This document shows positions 7,448-15,028 of a stretch of DNA of 64,000 nt, one piece after another (within the stretch, counting starts at the first letter, position 1; each line of letters starts with the position of its first letter). The translations under genes were made by a program, and so were the position numbers. Below the pieces are notes generated by a model. It ran no database searches, was not told the origin of the DNA, and saw nothing but the letters and a program-made list of their open reading frames with translations. Source of the stretch: CAZQVN01 sp964596775 (lineage in GTDB: Bacteria; Eisenbacteria; RBG-16-71-46; JABDJR01; JAWXBZ01). Where the stretch lies: contig CAZQVN010000001.1 in NCBI GenBank assembly GCA_964596775.1, forward strand, positions 216,462-280,461, written 5' to 3'.

Positions 7448-8773
7448 TTATCCCAGGCTCATGTTCGTCAGGACAAGAACCTGGGTGCTCGCATTGAGCT
7501 CCACGGCCGTCTGCCCGACAAGAATGGTTTCCGCGATGTTCCGGGTCTCGGTGAAGAACGTCGAGTAGGCTCCGACCAGCGCGGTTGTCGATGCCGCTTC
7601 CTCGACGTTCTTCAACAAGGTGTCACGGGGACCGTTGGCTCCATTGATCGAGAGATCCGCCGCGGCGATCAACGCCGCGTGCGCGTCCAGGACCCCCTTG
7701 AACTCGGCGATGGCCGCGTCGTGATAAGCGACGAAGGCGGATTCGATCGCACCGGCGGTCAGGGCCGCCCGGATCGACGCGACGAGGCTTGCGCCGCGGC
7801 TCTCTATGAGCGCCTTCTGCGATGCGCTCGCTCCGACCGTCACCCACTGGGCCGCCACGGCCCGCGCAATCAGTTCGGCACGGATCAGGGCCGATCCCCG
7901 GATCGCCGCGAGTTTTCCGGCGGCGGGCCATTCGGCTGCGGCCATGACGAAGGCCCGGGCCGAGGCCTCGCGAATCCGTGCGAGGGCCGCCACGTCCACA
8001 CCGGCCTCCTCGTACACGGCGACGACGGCGGAAACATGATGCCGGGCCGCGGCAGCCAGCGCGGCTTCGTTGCCGTTGGCGACCAGCATCTCGGCGTCGA
8101 ATGCCGCCCTCGCCTCGGCCCGGCCCGCCGCGATCGCGGACAGGCCGGCGCCGGTCACGTTGAGGGGGGGATCGCCGAGCAGCGTGATCCGGATCGTGGC
8201 TTCCGATTCGAGGGCCGCCGCGACCCGCGCCGGCGTGACCGCGCCCGTTACGACGGACGCGGCGAGCTCGGCGGAAACGTATTCCGCGACGTCCGCGAAC
8301 GTCACGATCCCCTGTGTTCCCCGGGCGACGATCTCGATGTACACGTCCGCCTCGGCGGTGGTTTCCACGTTCATCGGCGGTGACTGAACGGTGGTGCCGT
8401 GATTCACTTCGGCACTGACCACCGCCTTGAGGATCAGCGGGTCGGTGGCGGCCACCAGCACCAGGTTCCTGGTGCGGTTCTGTGTCGTTTCGATCGTGAA
8501 CTCACCGGAAGCGCCGGCCTGGACCGATTTCAGCGAAACGACTTCCAGGGTTCCGCCCGCGGCAATGCGGTTCAGGGTGACGGTTTCGGCCCCGAAGGTG
8601 GACGGCGCCGGAATCCCGGCGGATGCCGTTCCTCCGGCGTCCACGCGGCCACGAACCCATGACGTGTCTTCCGGCTTCGTCGCATCATTTCCGCAGCCGG
8701 CCACGAACAGGCCCGCCGCCAGGAGTACGAGGTGAGGTATGCGGCTTGCAGCGGTTCGTTTTCCCGCAGGCAT
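7448..8773 (-). CDS. Unknown Ala-rich lipoprotein
   Basis: A 441-aa lipoprotein that I do not recognise. The signal peptide ends in the lipobox LFVAGC, followed by GNDATKPED. The next 100 residues look beta-rich and Thr/Val-rich; from residue about 170 to the end the sequence is unusually Ala-rich and probably helical (long runs such as AAGRAEARAAFDAEMLVANG). The start is ATG 8773, 8 nt after GGAGG (8782-8786, minus strand); an upstream ATG at 8794 has no such site. It lies between two OmpA-type lipoprotein genes, 16 nt before the first, so a structural envelope role is plausible. The CG-x-D N-terminus is shared with three other lipoproteins in the window. Confidence 0.75.
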   Translation of the reverse strand: MPAGKRTAASRIPHLVLLAAGLFVAGCGNDATKPEDTSWVRGRVDAGGTASAGIPAPSTFGAETVTLNRIAAGGTLEVVSLKSVQAGASGEFTIETTQNRTRNLVLVAATDPLILKAVVSAEVNHGTTVQSPPMNVETTAEADVYIEIVARGTQGIVTFADVAEYVSAELAASVVTGAVTPARVAAALESEATIRITLLGDPPLNVTGAGLSAIAAGRAEARAAFDAEMLVANGNEAALAAAARHHVSAVVAVYEEAGVDVAALARIREASARAFVMAAAEWPAAGKLAAIRGSALIRAELIARAVAAQWVTVGASASQKALIESRGASLVASIRAALTAGAIESAFVAYHDAAIAEFKGVLDAHAALIAAADLSINGANGPRDTLLKNVEEAASTTALVGAYSTFFTETRNIAETILVGQTAVELNASTQVLVLTNMSLG

Positions 8774-8808
8774 CGGCAGATCCTCCGTTTCCAAAGTTCA
8801 GCGCCGCT

Positions 8809-9339
8809 TCAGGATTCCGAGATGACCCAGATTTCCACGCGACGTTCCTGTTCCATCATCACCGGCTCCGTGGATTCCGCCCTGGAAAACAGGGAGCCGA
8901 AGCTCGACATTTCAAAGACATCCGGAGAGAGGCCGTGCCCGACCAGGCAGTCACGGACCTTGCGGGCCCGCTCGAGGCCGAGAGTTTCGGCTTCTCCGCG
9001 ATGGGTGTAACCGACGAGGAGGACGCGATCGGCGCCCCTCGACGCGAGCACGGCCGCCGCATCCCGGCAGACGCCGCTCCCTTCGCGGCCGAACGAGGTG
9101 CTTCCCTCCAGGAACGTCACTTCGTTCAGCCGGTATTTCGGTGTCCGCGACGGGGCCGGAACCGGCTGGGCGGAGTGATTCCAGCTGTTTTCCCGCGGCG
9201 ACAGGAGCGTCGAGCCCTCCGGTTGCGGCGTATTCGCCGTCGTCTGCGACATCGGACTACGCGTTCCGGACGTGCAGGCCACGAGAGCCAGCAGGAACAG
9301 AACGGCGATACATTTCAGATAGGCATGCGATGAGTTCAT
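8809..9339 (-). CDS. OmpA-family lipoprotein
   Basis: A 176-aa protein with a lipobox (LLALVAC) after a short signal peptide, a Ser/Thr/Pro-rich linker (residues about 24-75), and a compact OmpA_C-like domain (VTFLEGSTSFGREGSGVC, then VLLVGYTHRGEAETLGLERA and RRVEIWVISES). The peptidoglycan-binding region is recognisable, though the usual FD/NPR residues are altered (YTHRGEAETL in place of the common GHTD..G), so binding may differ. The start is ATG 9339 with a GGGAG-type site. It lies 35 nt upstream of the unknown lipoprotein gene. Confidence 0.78.
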   Translation of the reverse strand: MNSSHAYLKCIAVLFLLALVACTSGTRSPMSQTTANTPQPEGSTLLSPRENSWNHSAQPVPAPSRTPKYRLNEVTFLEGSTSFGREGSGVCRDAAAVLASRGADRVLLVGYTHRGEAETLGLERARKVRDCLVGHGLSPDVFEMSSFGSLFSRAESTEPVMMEQERRVEIWVISES

Positions 9340-9439
9340 GGTGCGTCTCCCTTGCCCTGAGCCCTGCGGGGAACCTCCATTCCATGGGCGATTTCCCTCG
9401 CGCGGAACGCCGGTCCGCCCGGAGCCGGCGGCGGAGCGA

Positions 9440-10009
9440 TCAGAAAACGATGGCCAGCCCGAGTGACGTCGTCCAGTAGTCGGGATCCAGGTGGTCGAGA
9501 TCCCCGAACTCGGTTTCGATGTCTCCCATGAAGACGTAGCGGCCGTTGAGATCCACTCCGACTTTCGGGCTGACCGGCACGGTGAGCCCGCCGCCGAGAT
9601 GCACGCCGAAATCCTGGGACGTTTCGTTGTCGATTCCGAGCGCGTCGTTGTAGTCCAGGGTCGTGTTGTACCAGCCGACGCCGCCACCGGCGTAAAGAAC
9701 GGGAACGGGCGCCAGCCACAGCGAGGCGGTGATCGGCCACTGCCGGACGTCGAGGTTGCCGTTCAGCCGCTCCTCGTTCCGGTAGGACACGCCGATTTCC
9801 GACTTCAGGAACGGGGCGAGATTGCCGCGCAGCGCGAGCCCGCCGAACAGTTTCGCGTCATGGTTCCCCTCGGTCGGCTTCGTCAGTCCGAGCTGGGGAA
9901 CGACCTCTCCGGCCGAAGACGGCGGAACGGTCAGGCAGGAGAACAGTGCGACGGCGGTAACGGCAATTATCAAAAAGGCGCACCTCGGCGCCTGAAGAAT
10001 CCGTGACAT
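9440..10009 (-). CDS. Outer-membrane beta-barrel-like protein
   Basis: A 189-aa protein with a signal peptide (residues 1-34, ending near SSAGEVV) and alternating amphipathic strands rich in Gly and aromatic residues (LYAGGGVGWYNTTLDYND, DFGVHLGGGLTVPVSP, VGVDLNGRYVFMGD). It ends LGLAIVF with a terminal Phe, as in outer-membrane barrels. The size and pattern resemble OmpW/OmpX-type eight-stranded barrels. The start is ATG 10009 with GGGAGG 8 nt upstream. It is the promoter-proximal gene of the leftward envelope run, 100 nt before the OmpA lipoprotein. Confidence 0.75.
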   Translation of the reverse strand: MSRILQAPRCAFLIIAVTAVALFSCLTVPPSSAGEVVPQLGLTKPTEGNHDAKLFGGLALRGNLAPFLKSEIGVSYRNEERLNGNLDVRQWPITASLWLAPVPVLYAGGGVGWYNTTLDYNDALGIDNETSQDFGVHLGGGLTVPVSPKVGVDLNGRYVFMGDIETEFGDLDHLDPDYWTTSLGLAIVF

Positions 10010-10190
10010 GATCCATACCTCCCGATGAGCGCCCCAACCGGAGCCGGAGGATTTCCGCGGCGGAGAATTCCTGAAGAAAAAAGGACCTCGCGGACCGAAC
10101 TCCTGCGGAGAGCAGAAAACCCCAGGCGTTGATTGAGACAGGTGCCCGGTGCCGCGATGGCCCTGGTGGGGCTGTGTCGTTAGTTTCAGG

Positions 10191-10226
10191 AAAAAACCCC
10201 AGACCGGGCCGGCCGTTACAGTCTGG
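10191..10226 (-). terminator. Orphan terminator-like hairpin
   Basis: On the minus strand CCAGAC (10226-complement side) pairs with GTCTGG across a 16-nt loop, followed by GG and TTTTTT. It lies about 180 nt upstream of the start at 10009 rather than after a gene, so it could end a short RNA or act as an attenuator. The stem is only 6 bp, so this is weak. Confidence 0.35.
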
Positions 10227-10347
10227 CCGCTTAGACGTTCCAACCGACCCGAATCTGGGCTGTCCGTCGGGAGGCTTTTGCAAGACGGATGCCAGATGCC
10301 GGAACGCGATTTTCCGGGCCCCGGGGCGTTGCTGCGGGGTGGAAGTC

Positions 10348-10390
10348 GGTAATAATTACCCTGTTCAGGGCAGAATGATCGGGTAATAAT
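10348..10390. promoter_or_regulatory. Palindrome plus half-site, possible operator
   Basis: GGTAAT-A-ATTACC is a perfect 13-bp palindrome at 10348-10360. The left half recurs as GGTAATAAT at 10382-10390, 34 bp on, about three helical turns. It stands out as AT-rich in GC-rich surroundings and lies between divergent genes. The binding protein is unknown. Confidence 0.4.
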
Positions 10391-10573
10391 GTCGCGGTGG
10401 ACAAAACGTCCCTGTGGATGACGCTTCCGCCATCTTCTTGCCGCCTAACCGTTTCGGCCATCAGGCCGGTCTCAGGCACGGATCTGGCGTTGGCTCGGGG
10501 GCGTGGTTCACCGCGAAACAGCGACCCGTCCCGATCGGGAGCGGGTCCTCGACCATAACAAGGAGGGTGACTG

Positions 10574-11098
10574 ATGAAGGCCATGAAGACCATGGGAACG
10601 GTGATGTTCCTTGCCGCCACGCTCTGGGCCGGTACGGCGGCCGCGCATGTTCCGCCGGCCAGCACCGAACTGAACTGGAGGCTGGGAATTCTCGACTACG
10701 ACTCGGGAAGCAGCGAGCTGCTGCTCGGTGTGGACGTGGCCCGCAATCTGAAGCAGGGCAACTGGGGTGTAGAGGGGAGTTTCGGCCTGGCGCTCGGCGA
10801 CAATTTCAAGGGCTACCTGGTCCACGGCAACGGTGTCTACAACTTCGAGGTGGCTTCCTGGGAGAAGGTCGTGCCGTTCCTCACGGCCGGCGTCGGCATC
10901 CACTCCTTTTCCCCCGATGCCGGCGACGGGACCACGGACCTGGCCATCAACTTCGGCGGCGGCGCCAAGATCTTCATGACGGAGCGCCTCGCTCTCCGCG
11001 GCGACGTCCGGGACAACGTGATCTTCTTCGACAACAACACGACCCACAACCTGTCCCTTTCCGGGGGCCTGACCTGGTTCTTCCGTTCCGATATGTAG
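10574..11098 (+). CDS. Outer-membrane beta-barrel-like protein (OmpW-like size)
   Basis: A 174-aa secreted protein: a signal peptide (1-24, ending TAAAHVP), then repeated amphipathic beta strands (WGVEGSFGLALGDNFKGYLV, VVPFLTAGVGIHSFSPD, LAINFGGGAKIFMTERLALR). It ends with SGGLTWFFRSDM, in which the aromatic WFF sits at the usual barrel end. The start has a strong AAGGAGG 7 nt upstream. Its design resembles the barrel protein encoded divergently at 9440, but the sequences are not obviously close. It is followed by a hairpin and then the two-component genes. Confidence 0.78.
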   Translation: MKAMKTMGTVMFLAATLWAGTAAAHVPPASTELNWRLGILDYDSGSSELLLGVDVARNLKQGNWGVEGSFGLALGDNFKGYLVHGNGVYNFEVASWEKVVPFLTAGVGIHSFSPDAGDGTTDLAINFGGGAKIFMTERLALRGDVRDNVIFFDNNTTHNLSLSGGLTWFFRSDM

Positions 11099-11104
11099 GT
11101 GACG

Positions 11105-11134
11105 CGCCGTCCCGGCTAACGTACCGGGACGGCG
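11105..11134. terminator. Strong hairpin without T run
   Basis: Perfect 11-bp arms CGCCGTCCCGG (11105-11115) and CCGGGACGGCG (11124-11134) with an 8-nt loop, directly after the barrel gene and 40 nt before the response regulator. No poly-T follows, so it may act as a partial terminator or a 3' stabiliser. Confidence 0.5.
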
Positions 11135-11174
11135 GTTGCTCGCCGGCCGTCGGGCCGGGTCTGGAGAGTTCGTC

Positions 11175-12620
11175 TTGAGTCCCAAGGCTGTGTCGCAATC
11201 GGATCGTTCGGCGTACCGTGTTCTCGTCGTCGATGACGAGGAGCACACGGCCGCCGGACTCTGCGAACTCATCCAGCGCTGGGGATACCAGTGCCGGTCC
11301 GCGTCCGGCGTGGCCGCGGCCCTGGAGATGTGCGGGGCGTACACCCCGCACATTTTTTTGTCCGACCTGATGATGCCCGGCCAGGACGGGATGGAGTTCA
11401 TGCGGATCGTCCGGGAGAAGTACCCGAACGCCGAGTTCATCCTGCTCACCGGTCACGGCACGATCGAGAACGCGATCGAGGCCATGCGTGAGGGGGCCTA
11501 CGACTACCTCACGAAACCCTACAACCTGGAAAAGTTGCGCGTGGTCCTCGAGCGGGTCGTGGAGCGGGTATCCGACCGCGAGGAGATGCACCGCCTCACC
11601 TGGGACCTCGCCGAGCAGGGGCGGTTCGGGCGGCTCATCGGGCGCGCCCCCGTCATGCAGGACATCTACCGGGTTCTCGGACAGGCCGCGCCGAGCACCG
11701 CCTCCGTTCTGATCACCGGGGAGAGCGGCACGGGCAAGGAAGTGGTGGCCCGGACTCTCCACGACAAGAGCCACCGGCGGAACCGTCCGTTCGTGGCCGT
11801 GAACTGCGCGGCCATTCCCCACTCGCTCCTCGAAAGCGAGATCTTCGGCCACGAGCGGGGTTCGTTCACCGGGGCCACGAACGCCCGGGAGGGGTGTTTC
11901 GAACAGGCGCACACCGGAACGCTTCTGCTCGACGAAATCGGCGAGATGACGCCGGAGCTTCAGGCAAAGCTGCTCCGCGTTCTCGAGGAACGGGTCGTCC
12001 GGCGGGTTGGAGGCAAGCAGGAGATTCCGGTGGACGTGCGGTTGATCTCCTCCACGAACGTCAACGTGGAAAGGGCCATCGCGGAGGGGAAATTCCGCGA
12101 GGATCTCTTCTACCGGCTCAACGTGCTGACCGTGCACCTTCCCCCGCTTCGCGAACGCCGCGAGGACATCCCGCTGCTCGCCCGGCATTTCCTGGCCGAC
12201 CTGACGAAGGCGGGCGGCAACTCGACGCTCAGGGACTTCACTCCCGCCGCCCTGGGGGTCCTGCAGGCCCACGCCTGGCCGGGCAACGTGCGGGAGCTGA
12301 GGAACGTCGTGGAGCGGGCCACCATCGTGGCCGCCGGACCGGCCGTGGACATCGGCGACCTCCAGGGACTCGGCCGCGCCGGCACGGATTCCGCAACCCC
12401 GGCCGTCGCCACGCCAGGAAGCCAGCCCGGCGACGAACCCTCCGCGTTGAACGTCACGGTTTCCGTCGGGACAACCGTCGAGGAGGCGGAGCGAAAACTG
12501 ATCGAGGAAACCCTGAAGAGCACGCGGGACAACAAGACGCGCGCCGCGGAGATCCTCGGCATCAGCACGAAGACGCTGCACAACAAGCTCAAGAAGTACC
12601 TGCGGGACCGGGACAGGTGA
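11175..12620 (+). CDS. Sigma-54-dependent response regulator (NtrC family)
   Basis: A 481-aa transcription activator. The receiver domain (about residues 14-125) carries the acidic pocket VVDDEE and phospho-acceptor Asp64 (FLSDLMMPG). The AAA+ domain (about 152-385) has Walker A GESGTGKE (182-189), Walker B LLLDE and the sigma-54 contact loop as GSFTGA (229-234), the Ser variant of GAFTGA. The C-terminal Fis-type HTH ends NKTRAAEILGISTKTLHNKLKKY. The start is TTG 11175 because GGAGAG lies 6 nt upstream, while an earlier in-frame ATG at 11136 has none and overlaps the hairpin region. The stop overlaps the kinase start (GTGA). Confidence 0.95.
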   Translation: MSPKAVSQSDRSAYRVLVVDDEEHTAAGLCELIQRWGYQCRSASGVAAALEMCGAYTPHIFLSDLMMPGQDGMEFMRIVREKYPNAEFILLTGHGTIENAIEAMREGAYDYLTKPYNLEKLRVVLERVVERVSDREEMHRLTWDLAEQGRFGRLIGRAPVMQDIYRVLGQAAPSTASVLITGESGTGKEVVARTLHDKSHRRNRPFVAVNCAAIPHSLLESEIFGHERGSFTGATNAREGCFEQAHTGTLLLDEIGEMTPELQAKLLRVLEERVVRRVGGKQEIPVDVRLISSTNVNVERAIAEGKFREDLFYRLNVLTVHLPPLRERREDIPLLARHFLADLTKAGGNSTLRDFTPAALGVLQAHAWPGNVRELRNVVERATIVAAGPAVDIGDLQGLGRAGTDSATPAVATPGSQPGDEPSALNVTVSVGTTVEEAERKLIEETLKSTRDNKTRAAEILGISTKTLHNKLKKYLRDRDR

Positions 12621-14455
12621 AGACCAGCATCCGGCTGCGGCTCATCCTGGCGTTGCTCCTGTTCGTGCTCGTCGTCGGCATCCTCTCGTCGCTGTACGAG
12701 ATCGCCTCCATCACCCGGATCGAACTGCGCGCCACGTACCGGGGCGCCGAGGTGGCGGCCCAGATCGTGACCAGCCAGCTCCGCATCACGCTGATGAACG
12801 CCGGCTCCGGCGACCTCGTCGAAGCCGTGCGCCGCGACGCCCGGCTGGCGACGATCCTCAGGGATGCCCGGCAGATCACGCCGGCGGTGACCTACGTGGC
12901 CATTTCCGACTCCCTGCAGCGGGCGATCGTCCACTCCGATTCGCTGCAGACGGGCCGGGTGATGGTGGCCCAGCCCAGCATCGAACCGCTCCCCGGAATC
13001 CTCATCCTCCGGCAGGCGGCGGCGATCCTCCGGGAGCCGGGCGCCTACGAAGTGTCCGTGCCGCTGCTGGCGGACGGCCGGGACTTCGCCACCGTCCGCC
13101 TCGGTCTCGGTGCGGAGATCCTGCGCGCCGACCTCGAGTCGATCGTGAGGTCGCACATCTGGAGGCTGCTCGCCCAGCTGCTCATGGCCGTCCTGCTCGG
13201 CGCCACGATCTCCTGGCTGCTGATCCACCGCCCCCTGCGGAGGATCGAGCAGGGGCTCATGCAGCTCCAGGGCGGCGATCTCGGTTTCCGGTTTCCCACG
13301 GAGGCCCGCAACGAGCTGTCGAGCCTGATGGGCCACATCAATGCGCTGAGCGAACACCTGGCCACGGAGCGCGGCGCCCTGCTGAGCCGGCAGGAGCACC
13401 TGGCCAGCGAAGGGGATGCCATCCGCCAGGCCGTGGACGCGCTGGACGACGGCATGCTCACGCTGGACGGAGAGGCCCGCGTGGTCATGGCCAACCGCCC
13501 CGCCTGCCGCATCCTCGGCGCGACGCTCCAGGAAGTGACCGGGCATACGCTCGCCGCGATCTGCGGGCGGAACCATCCCCTGACCCGGGTCGCCGAACGG
13601 TCGTTCGCCGGAACGCTCAAGTCGGAATCCGTCCAGGTCGAGATGGACACGGAGGAAGGGCCGCGGGTGTTCATCACGACCTGTCAGCTCGTCGGGGACA
13701 GCTCCGCGCCGGAAGGGGCCCTGTTGACCCTCCGCGACTACGGGCGCGTGCGGAGGCTGCAGGAGCTGGTCGATCACGCCCACGTGCTGTCCCGCCTGGG
13801 GCGCATGGCGGCCGGGGTGGCCCACGAGGTCCGCAATCCGCTCAACGCGATGAACATCCACCTCGAACTGCTGAAGCAGGACGTGGCGGACAACGGCTCG
13901 CCGAAGGCCGGCGAGAGAATCGAAACGGTGCAGCGCGAGATCGCACGGATGGAGCGGGTCATTTTCGGTTTCCTGAAGCTGACCCGGCTCAAGGAGCTGA
14001 GCCTGGGGCGGGTGAAACTGGAACCGCTGGTTCGCGACCTGGTTCTCCTCGTGGAACCGGAAGCCCGGATGGCGGGCGTGGAATTCGAGTTCGACGCGAC
14101 CGCCGAAGTACCGGATATTTATGGAGATGAAGAGGTTCTTCGCCAGGCGCTCCTGAATGTCTTCCGAAACGCAATCCAGGCTTCACGCCCCGGTTCGCTT
14201 CCTGTTAAGGTTTCCCTCCGATCCGAGGAGGGAGGAGCGTGCCTTCAGGTTCAGGATCACGGGCAGGGAATCGCCGCCGAACTGCACTCCCGGATCTTCG
14301 ATCTCTATTTCACGACGAAGAAGGACGGTACCGGAGTTGGACTGGCCCTCGTTCAGCAGGCCGTCGAAATGCACGGCGGCACCATCACGGTACGGAGCGA
14401 ACCCGACCGGGGAGCGCTCTTCACGATCTGCTTTCCCGCGCTCATCCCCGCCTGA
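12617..14455 (+). CDS. Membrane sensor histidine kinase (HAMP-PAS-HisKA)
   Basis: A 612-aa kinase and the evident partner of the NtrC-type regulator. TM1 (about 8-25) and TM2 (about 181-203) flank a periplasmic sensor of about 150 residues with no family I recognise. Then come HAMP (204-256), a PAS-like domain (268-378), HisKA with the phospho-acceptor His403 (GVAHEVRNPLN) and HATPase_c (N box NVFRNAIQAS, G1 DHGQGIAAE, G2 GTGVGLALV). It starts at GTG 12617, overlapping the regulator stop by 4 nt. The stimulus is unknown; neighbouring envelope genes suggest envelope or outer-membrane control. Confidence 0.93.
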   Translation: MKTSIRLRLILALLLFVLVVGILSSLYEIASITRIELRATYRGAEVAAQIVTSQLRITLMNAGSGDLVEAVRRDARLATILRDARQITPAVTYVAISDSLQRAIVHSDSLQTGRVMVAQPSIEPLPGILILRQAAAILREPGAYEVSVPLLADGRDFATVRLGLGAEILRADLESIVRSHIWRLLAQLLMAVLLGATISWLLIHRPLRRIEQGLMQLQGGDLGFRFPTEARNELSSLMGHINALSEHLATERGALLSRQEHLASEGDAIRQAVDALDDGMLTLDGEARVVMANRPACRILGATLQEVTGHTLAAICGRNHPLTRVAERSFAGTLKSESVQVEMDTEEGPRVFITTCQLVGDSSAPEGALLTLRDYGRVRRLQELVDHAHVLSRLGRMAAGVAHEVRNPLNAMNIHLELLKQDVADNGSPKAGERIETVQREIARMERVIFGFLKLTRLKELSLGRVKLEPLVRDLVLLVEPEARMAGVEFEFDATAEVPDIYGDEEVLRQALLNVFRNAIQASRPGSLPVKVSLRSEEGGACLQVQDHGQGIAAELHSRIFDLYFTTKKDGTGVGLALVQQAVEMHGGTITVRSEPDRGALFTICFPALIPA

Positions 14456-14456
14456 G

Positions 14457-15026
14457 GTGATCGCTTCGGCCGCGCGCGCCCACCGAACCGATCCGCCCCC
14501 GCCGTTCGCCGCCCGGCGTTCTTCTTTCCTGCTGATCGGCGCCGTCGCCGCCACGTTCCTCAGCGGGTGCTCGCTGTTCCGGAGCTCCCCGCCCACCGAA
14601 CCGACCGCCGTCACGGGATCTTCCTCCGGCGCGGACAGCGCGGCGGCCCGCAAACCGGCCGCCCCGGCGCAGAGGAAACCGGCACCAACGACCGGAAGCG
14701 CGGCGGTCGCGGACACGACGAAACCGGCCGCCACGACGTCCCCGGCGCCCGAGCCGGCCGGCGGTCCGACGATCAGCGTCCGCATGACGCCCGAGGAAAC
14801 GGCGGAACGAAAGAAATTCTTCTCGGCCGAGGCGCTCCGGGCCACCCGCGCGCTGGAGGCGATCCGGAACAAACCGTTGACGCAGCTGCAGCAGGAGCAG
14901 ATGGCCTCCGCCGACCGCTTCCTGGCCGAGGCGCGGAGTGCCCTGGACCAGGATCTGTACAGGGCCTGCACGCTCGCCGAAAAGGCGCGGATCATCGCCG
15001 AGGAGCTGGAGAAAAAGGTCCGCTGA
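14457..15026 (+). CDS. Unknown lipoprotein, last gene of the two-component operon
   Basis: A 189-aa protein with a signal peptide ending in lipobox TFLSGC, then an Ala/Pro/Thr-rich low-complexity linker (residues about 45-105) and a helical C-terminal domain (RKKFFSAEALRATRALEA, then QQEQMASADRFLAEARSALD and ACTLAEKARIIAEELE). The latter resembles short helical-repeat or DUF4398-like envelope proteins. The start is GTG 14457, one base after the kinase stop; no better start is seen. It ends 2 bp before the convergent P-type ATPase gene. Confidence 0.7.
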   Translation: MIASAARAHRTDPPPPFAARRSSFLLIGAVAATFLSGCSLFRSSPPTEPTAVTGSSSGADSAAARKPAAPAQRKPAPTTGSAAVADTTKPAATTSPAPEPAGGPTISVRMTPEETAERKKFFSAEALRATRALEAIRNKPLTQLQQEQMASADRFLAEARSALDQDLYRACTLAEKARIIAEELEKKVR

Positions 15027-15028
15027 CC

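Larger units (their letters stand above)
10010..10573. other. 564-bp non-coding region between divergent barrel genes
   Basis: No convincing gene is seen. It holds the ribosome sites of both flanking genes (GGGAGG for 10009; AAGGAGG at about 10560 for 10574), a 13-bp palindrome GGTAATAATTACC (10348-10360) with a half copy GGTAATAAT at 10382-10390, and a hairpin (10199-10226) followed by six Ts on the minus strand (10191-10196). These suggest operators and possibly a short terminated transcript. Confidence 0.6.

Noticed and set aside
10129..10386. A small open frame in the 10010-10573 gap
   Set aside because: No ribosome site or protein-like composition. The gap shows dyads and a terminator-like hairpin instead.
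10010..10573. A sigma-54 (-24/-12) promoter for the gene at 10574
   Set aside because: The best match has GG and GC separated by 9 rather than 10 bases and lacks the flanking consensus.
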